Source of the DNA: Salinispora mooreana
Lineage (GTDB): Bacteria; Actinomycetota; Actinomycetes; Mycobacteriales; Micromonosporaceae
Assembly (NCBI RefSeq): GCF_000379065.1
Contig: NZ_KB900614.1
Span: 2,285,149-2,349,148 of the forward strand
Direction of reading: 5' to 3'
Length of the DNA stretch: 64,000 nucleotides
The notes beneath the pieces are model-generated. The model saw only the letters and a program-made list of their open reading frames with translations. It was not told the DNA's origin and did no database searches. The translations under genes were made by a program, and so were the position numbers. Position 1 is the first letter of the stretch. Every line of letters begins with the position of its first letter. Positions 59,393-64,000 of this stretch are shown piece by piece.

Positions 59393-61102
59393 CTACTCCG
59401 AATCGTCGTCGGCCGCGCCGATCGCGGTGCCGCCGACCGGTACGCCCAGGTGCGCGGCGAAGCGGCGCAGCCGCTGTTCCAGCAACTCGGTGCGATCCTC
59501 GATGAAGATCTGGCCGCCGTTACCGCCCTCGCAGAGCCGCCGCCACGCCTTGGGCGGGATGCCGTGGCTCTCCAGGATCTGCTCGGTCACCGTCGGGACC
59601 ACGGGCCGTGCCGGCTCCGGGAAGCCGTCGAACAGGCCCGGCCCGGTCGGCGGGCTGAGCGCCTTCAGTGCCGACAACACGCTCGTGTTCGGGGTGGTGG
59701 GAAAGATCAGGCGGTTTGCGGGGCGTTTGTCCCGCGGCACGACGTGCCGGAAGACCTGGTTGTCGGCCGTGGCGAGCACCTTCATCACCTCGAAGGGCTG
59801 GCCCAGCATGTCGAACCGACGGGGAAACTCCAACGCCTCCCAGATCACGTACGCCTTCGTCCGGGCACTGTTCAGGTTGAATGTCTCCGGCATCGGGTGC
59901 ACGTCGTCCACGTCCGGGGCCAAGTGGCCCCTGCCGGCGGCGTAGGACCGCATCTCCTGCAGTGCCCGGCTCAGCACGGTTGAGGTCGCCCCGGCGAACG
60001 CGCTTGACCACGAGGTTACCCAGAACCACCGGCGCAGCCCGTCGTACTGCTCGCGGCTCGGCTCGGGGCAGCAGTGGAAGAACGTCGTCAGCAGCACCAG
60101 CTGGTGCGCGTAGGGCAGGAACCGGGCGTGCGGCACCCCGACCCCGCCGTGCAGGAACTCCGCTGCCCGTCGTAGTGCCTGTTCGGTCTGCGGCAGGGCA
60201 TCGTGCAGCCGATTCTGGATGTAGTTGGCGACCTGGCTCCAGCGCGGCGACATGACGTCGGACTCACCGGCGACCGCCAACATCGAGCGAAACACGGCGA
60301 GGCGGGGCAGCTCACCGAAACCGGTATCGGCGATCGAGGTGACGATGTCGTCGATCCGGTTCGCCAGGGATGGCTGCTCCTCCCGATAGGTCAGCGCGGA
60401 GACCATCTGGTCCGGGTCCATCCGGGTGCCCGTCCGATTCAGCCGGGCGTAGACGTTGACCGCCTGGTCGAGACTCGCGCCCTGCAGCCGGACCATGGTG
60501 AGCTTGTATGCCTTGATCCGGTATGCGACCGCCTCGGCCTCCCGGATCAGCGCGTCCGCCTGGCTGGTGTCCTTGACGCTCAACTCCACCCGCTGGAAGT
60601 GCCGCAGGAAGTCCCGGGTGCGCATCACCGCGGCCAGCGGCAGCAGGTGCGGAGACCACTGACCGGAACGATGGTGTCGGTAGCGGTCCGAGCCGCGTGA
60701 GTCGGCCGGGCGCAGGTCGCGGTAGATCTGCCAGATCCAGTCCCGGTCGCCCTCGGCCGGGCCGTCGCGCAGCGGCCGGTTCAGCACCCCAAAAAGAGTG
60801 GAAACCCGCTGGTGACCGTCCAAAAGGTAGGACACCTGCCGGCCGGCCGGTGGCGGCGGCACCGCCAAGCCGCCGATCTGGTCCAGTGAGGGCACCTGGG
60901 TGTCGGTCTGCCAGAGCAGCAGGCTGCCGATCGGGTAGCCGCGCTCGATGCTGTCGAACAGCTCCAACATCTGCTCCGGTCGCCAGACGAAGGGCCGTTG
61001 GAACGCCGGCACCCGGATCTCGCCTCGACCGATGCCGCCCAACAGGTCGTCGACGAGGGCGATGGTCGGGTCGGGCCGGATCTCGGCCTGGTCGGCGCGC
61101 AT
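59393..61102 (-). CDS. DUF262 (ParB/GmrSD-N-like) protein
   Basis: A 569-residue protein from ATG 61102 with AGGAG nine bases upstream. The N-terminal DUF262 domain shows RVPAFQRPFVWRPEQMLELFDSIERGYPIGSLLLW (residues 30-64) and the active-site-like DGHQRVSTLFG (95-105), where GmrS-type proteins have DGQQR. The middle and C-terminal parts are helical, and there is no DUF1524 HNH nuclease domain, so it is not a complete GmrSD type IV enzyme. DUF262 proteins bind or hydrolyse nucleotides and recognise modified DNA in several defence systems. It is 12 bp from the upstream gene, forming a trio with it and the ATPase. Confidence 0.85.
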   Translation of the reverse strand: MRADQAEIRPDPTIALVDDLLGGIGRGEIRVPAFQRPFVWRPEQMLELFDSIERGYPIGSLLLWQTDTQVPSLDQIGGLAVPPPPAGRQVSYLLDGHQRVSTLFGVLNRPLRDGPAEGDRDWIWQIYRDLRPADSRGSDRYRHHRSGQWSPHLLPLAAVMRTRDFLRHFQRVELSVKDTSQADALIREAEAVAYRIKAYKLTMVRLQGASLDQAVNVYARLNRTGTRMDPDQMVSALTYREEQPSLANRIDDIVTSIADTGFGELPRLAVFRSMLAVAGESDVMSPRWSQVANYIQNRLHDALPQTEQALRRAAEFLHGGVGVPHARFLPYAHQLVLLTTFFHCCPEPSREQYDGLRRWFWVTSWSSAFAGATSTVLSRALQEMRSYAAGRGHLAPDVDDVHPMPETFNLNSARTKAYVIWEALEFPRRFDMLGQPFEVMKVLATADNQVFRHVVPRDKRPANRLIFPTTPNTSVLSALKALSPPTGPGLFDGFPEPARPVVPTVTEQILESHGIPPKAWRRLCEGGNGGQIFIEDRTELLEQRLRRFAAHLGVPVGGTAIGAADDDSE

Positions 61103-61114
61103 AGCGTCAGTCTC

Positions 61115-61969
61115 CTACAGGATGCGGTGGATCATCGCGAGTAACTCCCGCAACTCGGCGACGACCTCGGGCCCCAACTCGGCAAAGTCCTCCTCGGTCA
61201 GGGTCAGCTCGGCGGGGAAGACCTTCGTGGGCGGAGGGCATCGCCGGCCCTTGAACCAATCCTTGAGGTTCCGGTAGCCGCGATCCTCCGGCTCGATGGC
61301 GCGAAGTTCGTCCACGTGCTCCAGCCGGTGCGCGAAGTGGTGCTCCCAGACCCGGAACGGCGCGTAGTTTTCCATCATCCGCCAGGTCAGCAGATGCACC
61401 TCGGCGACACCGTTGTCGCGGCACTTCATCGCCACCCTGTCCTGCTTCGGTTCGGATAGGCCGGCGCCCTTGCGGTCGCTGTCGATCAACACCGCGACCC
61501 GCACCAGCACCGTGAAGCCAGCCCGCTCGTCGGCCGCCAGGTCCGGGATCTGCGTGCTGCCGCCGCCGTGGCTTAAGCACAACCACTGCCGCTGCGGCGA
61601 CAGCGCCTCCACCACTCGGTGATCGCCGAGCGCCGCCGCCACCGCGCGGACGAAGCCGCCGTCGGCGATCCGGTTCTCCACGATCAGTGTCGCCGGGCGG
61701 CGGAGGTCCGACACGAGTTCCTTGAGCCGGTCGGCTGAGATCCGCGCGACCGCCGGCGCGGCCGGGGCCGGATTCGCCGCCTCCACCAACGCCTGCTGCA
61801 CAAACTCGGAAAACAGCGGGGCTTGCTCGGTGGCGAACCGATCGGCGCTGATCGCGGCCGGCAGGCTCGGCCGCCACTCGTGCTGCCCCTCCACCGCCAG
61901 CCCCAGCAGGTGGAAGACCGACAGCCGGTCGCCGGACGTGAAGACGTCCGGTTCGATGTCAAGACGCAT
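61115..61969 (-). CDS. TOPRIM-like partner protein of the ABC ATPase
   Basis: A 284-residue protein whose ATG overlaps the ATPase stop by 11 bases. A TOPRIM-like arrangement is visible: a conserved Glu in ATLIVENRIADGGFV (Glu98) and an Asp-x-Asp pair in VAVLIDSDRKGAG (163-165). In OLD-family nucleases and in the AriB half of PARIS, TOPRIM domains provide the metal-dependent nuclease, coded either fused to or next to the ABC ATPase. The C-terminal part (EDRGYRNLKDWFKGRRCP) is basic. The fold assignment is from motifs only, and the protein might instead be a non-nuclease sensor partner. Confidence 0.65.
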   Translation of the reverse strand: MRLDIEPDVFTSGDRLSVFHLLGLAVEGQHEWRPSLPAAISADRFATEQAPLFSEFVQQALVEAANPAPAAPAVARISADRLKELVSDLRRPATLIVENRIADGGFVRAVAAALGDHRVVEALSPQRQWLCLSHGGGSTQIPDLAADERAGFTVLVRVAVLIDSDRKGAGLSEPKQDRVAMKCRDNGVAEVHLLTWRMMENYAPFRVWEHHFAHRLEHVDELRAIEPEDRGYRNLKDWFKGRRCPPPTKVFPAELTLTEEDFAELGPEVVAELRELLAMIHRIL

Positions 61970-63233
61970 AGCCGCCCTGCCTGAGCTGCGCGGCGGCGAG
62001 CGCCCGCACCTCGTGGTAGTCCTGGGAGAAGTAGCCCTCGGGCCAGTCTTCGAGGTTGCCGAGCCGGTCGATGCCGACCCGCCGTACCTCGGAGACGCCG
62101 CCGTGCTGTTCCACGACGTACACCGCCACCATCTCCGGCGGGCAGCCCTCGGCGATATGTCGCCGTAGTCGCAGCAGGAGGGTTTCGCTGTGGGTTTCGA
62201 TGAGAAAGCGGGTGCGGGTGGCTCGCGCGGTAGTCAGGTAGAGATCGGCCAGCGCGGCGTGGGCACCCGGATGCAGGTGCATCTCCGGTTCTTCAATGAT
62301 CTGCAGGGCAGGCTGCGTCTCCTCGCCCTGCGACTCGTCCATTGCGCACTGCACCAGGATCGGCAGCACCTGCGACAGACCGGTGCCCGCATCCGCCAGG
62401 TTGACCCGCACTAGGCTGCCGCTGCGGGTCAGCACCGTTGACCACAACGGGCCTGCCTCGATTTCCTCGATCCGCCAGCCCGGCACGATGACCGCCAGCA
62501 GCTCGTTGACCCGGGCGAGCAGTTCGCCGCCGTTACGCGCCTGGTCGTGGGCGAGGATGGCAAGGGTGCCCTGCCCCTGCTCGCCGATCCCTCGGGGCAC
62601 CCCCAGCGGCAGCCGGTGTTGCCGCCCGGGGCGGTCCCGGTACGCGCTGAGAAAGCGGACCGGCCCAAGACTCAGGCCGTTACGCCGATCGCTCAGGGGA
62701 CGCAGCTCCGGAATGCCGACCGGGCGTGGACGCAACCCGGCGAACGGCACGGCTCGCACGACCGGGGTGTGTCCCGACGCCTGAATCCGGTAGGAGAAGC
62801 TTTCATAGTCATCGGTCAGGGTCGGCTGCCAGGAGAGCGCGAACTCGTGCTCCACCGGCCCGCTCGGCTCCGCCAATTCGACCCGCAGACCAGAGACGAA
62901 TGCTGTCCGCTTCTCGGTCATCAGCTGGACCGTCGCCGCCATCGAGAACGGACGTGGTCCGTCCACCTCGAACCCGAGGAAAAATTTGCCGTGCGGGCTC
63001 TGCTCGAAGACCAGGTCGGCGAAACCGTCCACCGGCTGTGGTTCGAGCCGGTCCAGGTCGAGCGGCGCGGTGCTCATGGTGTCGAGGCCGGTGGAGATGA
63101 CCAGCGGCGCCCGGGTCAGGACGCTCTTGCCGGAGTTGTTCTTACCGAGGACCACCGTGACCGGGGCCAGCTCGATCTCCTGCCGGTCCCGGAAGCAGCG
63201 ATAGTTCTCCAACACGATCTTGCGCAGCGGCAT
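61959..63233 (-). CDS. OLD-like ABC-type ATPase (AAA_21/DUF3696-like)
   Basis: A 424-residue ATPase. Walker A is GKNNSGKS at residues 30-37 in VTVVLGKNNSGKSVLTRAPL. Walker B and the dimer region are LQIIEEPEMHLHPGAHAALADLY, followed by the switch His in TRFLIETHSETLLLRLRRHI. The C-terminus VYVVEQHGGVSEVRRVGIDRLGNLEDWPEGYFSQDYHE is a DUF3696-like ending. There is no TOPRIM domain in this chain; the overlapping downstream gene seems to supply it. Such split ATPase plus effector pairs are common in antiphage systems, but I cannot match this pair to a named one. Confidence 0.88.
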   Translation of the reverse strand: MPLRKIVLENYRCFRDRQEIELAPVTVVLGKNNSGKSVLTRAPLVISTGLDTMSTAPLDLDRLEPQPVDGFADLVFEQSPHGKFFLGFEVDGPRPFSMAATVQLMTEKRTAFVSGLRVELAEPSGPVEHEFALSWQPTLTDDYESFSYRIQASGHTPVVRAVPFAGLRPRPVGIPELRPLSDRRNGLSLGPVRFLSAYRDRPGRQHRLPLGVPRGIGEQGQGTLAILAHDQARNGGELLARVNELLAVIVPGWRIEEIEAGPLWSTVLTRSGSLVRVNLADAGTGLSQVLPILVQCAMDESQGEETQPALQIIEEPEMHLHPGAHAALADLYLTTARATRTRFLIETHSETLLLRLRRHIAEGCPPEMVAVYVVEQHGGVSEVRRVGIDRLGNLEDWPEGYFSQDYHEVRALAAAQLRQGGYAS

Positions 63234-63347
63234 TCCTAGACTTTTACCACAGTCAGTGACAGCTCACCTGCCCTCCGAATGGCCACATCGGAAAGTCCAG
63301 TCGGCGCTGGCCCAGGAGTCGGTGCCTCTTGTCCGCCGCGGGGCAGG

Positions 63348-64000
63348 CTACCGGCTCCTAGCCGCCGGCGAGCCGCCCGCTTTGATCCAGTCGTCGGCCA
63401 GCCAGAGCAACTGGCTGGCCGACGACGTCAACGGCACCTGCGCGCCGTCCAGCAACGCCGGTTCCGGTCGACGGGCCGGCACCAGCAGCAGCCGGGCAGC
63501 CGGTCGCGGCCGGGTCGGGTCGGCCAGCTCCTGGAGCAGCCCGAGCTGACCGTAGCGGGCCAGCGGCGCCGCCTCGGTGAGCAGCACCGGCCCGTCGGCG
63601 GCAGCGATACTCTCCGCGATCGCCGGCACGACCTGGTGTCGGACGAGATCCAGCAGGCTCCGGAAATCGGCATCCAGCGCTACGCCCTTGTCCGCCGCGA
63701 CGATCGCCTCCCACGGGAAGCCCAGTGACCGCAGCCGGTCCAGCAGGATCGCGGTGACGTCCACCTCGGTCAGTGGCAGGCGGGCCAGCAGCGCCCGACG
63801 AGCCGCTCCCAACCGGCGCAGCGGGGCCAGCACCGCGAGGAAGGCCCGCCGATCAATCGCTACGGCCAACTTCTCCGTCACCTCGTCGGCGGCGGAGAGC
63901 CCGAGGAGCGGAGCCTGGGTGGTGACCAGCTGGGTGCCGGTCACCGAGGCGGCGGCGGTCACCGGCCCGTACACCCGGTCGGCGGCGTACCAGGTCAGCG
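63348..64000 (-). CDS. pglW: C-terminal fragment of a large protein, probably PglW kinase
   Basis: A frame open from the right edge to a stop at 63348, giving 216 residues of a C-terminus. It has the blocks VTTQAPLLGLS, AFLAVLAPLRRLGAARRALLARLP, GPVLLTEAAPLARYGQL and PALLDGAQVPLTSSASQLLWLADDWI. Its position upstream of pglX on the same strand, in a locus with all other type 2 BREX genes, and its similarity by eye to PglW C-termini suggest the Ser/Thr kinase PglW. The kinase domain would lie beyond base 64000, so the identification is an inference. Confidence 0.6.
   Translation of the reverse strand, partial: LTWYAADRVYGPVTAAASVTGTQLVTTQAPLLGLSAADEVTEKLAVAIDRRAFLAVLAPLRRLGAARRALLARLPLTEVDVTAILLDRLRSLGFPWEAIVAADKGVALDADFRSLLDLVRHQVVPAIAESIAAADGPVLLTEAAPLARYGQLGLLQELADPTRPRPAARLLLVPARRPEPALLDGAQVPLTSSASQLLWLADDWIKAGGSPAARSR

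Noticed and set aside
59393..61102. Complete GmrSD type IV restriction enzyme
   Set aside because: The DUF262 half is present but no DUF1524 HNH motif is visible in the C-terminal part.
37459..64000. Defence island as an integrative element
   Set aside because: No integrase, recombinase, tRNA or att-like direct repeats were found at either visible border.

Overview
The window is about 70% GC, uses GTG and TTG starts freely, and carries families typical of Actinobacteria: HemQ-type heme synthesis, DUF3000, DUF397/DUF5753 regulator pairs, a DtxR/IdeR-type iron box and a type 2 BREX (Pgl) system. Together with many apparently leaderless promoters, this points to an actinomycete, most likely Micromonosporaceae (Salinispora/Micromonospora-like). 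The genus is inferred from gene content only.

Layout. 1-9.3 kb (minus): a secreted RHS/YD-repeat protein cut by the left edge, preceded by a secreted double-LamG protein. 9.6-15.6 kb: a DNA-repair-flavoured block with an AlkA-like glycosylase, a stand-alone ATP-dependent DNA ligase and a stand-alone LigD-type polymerase/primase, mixed with GNAT acetyltransferases and a secreted alpha/beta hydrolase. 15.6-19.9 kb: redox and small genes (msrB, a Cys-rich small protein, a TlpA-like lipoprotein with CcdA, an ElaA-like GNAT, a divergent LysR/SnoaL-like pair). 20.0-25.8 kb: the heme operon hemE-cgoX-hemQ (coproporphyrin-dependent route), DUF3000 and two membrane-anchored proteins, one a trypsin-like protease. 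26.0-30.8 kb: RNase D, then thiolase and a FadB-type beta-oxidation protein. 31.1-37.4 kb: accessory genes, including a glyoxalase-like gene behind a strong iron box and a GbsR/MarR regulator coupled to a C45-type Ntn-hydrolase.

37.4-64.0 kb is a defence island. On the minus strand it holds brxHI, brxD, pglZ, pglY and pglX, and a C-terminal fragment at the right edge that I read as pglW. This is the type 2 BREX gene set, split into pglW/pglX and pglY/Z/brxD/brxHI halves, as reported for Streptomyces coelicolor Pgl. Two cargo modules sit inside. Between pglW and pglX there is a tightly coupled trio: an OLD-like ABC ATPase, a TOPRIM-like partner and a DUF262 protein. Between pglX and pglY there is a plus-strand graspetide cluster (precursor, ATP-grasp ligase, isoaspartyl-methyltransferase homologue) with a divergent XRE/DUF397 pair, two paralogous small proteins and an HTH gene convergent on pglX. 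A zinc-finger protein of unknown function lies directly upstream of pglY on the same strand.

Most promising for novelty are the nested ATPase/TOPRIM-like/DUF262 trio, the zinc-finger gene ahead of pglY, the graspetide cluster inside the Pgl locus, and a possible multi-stem RNA element at about 50.67-50.73 kb. No tRNA, rRNA, CRISPR array, integrase or intact insertion sequence was recognised.
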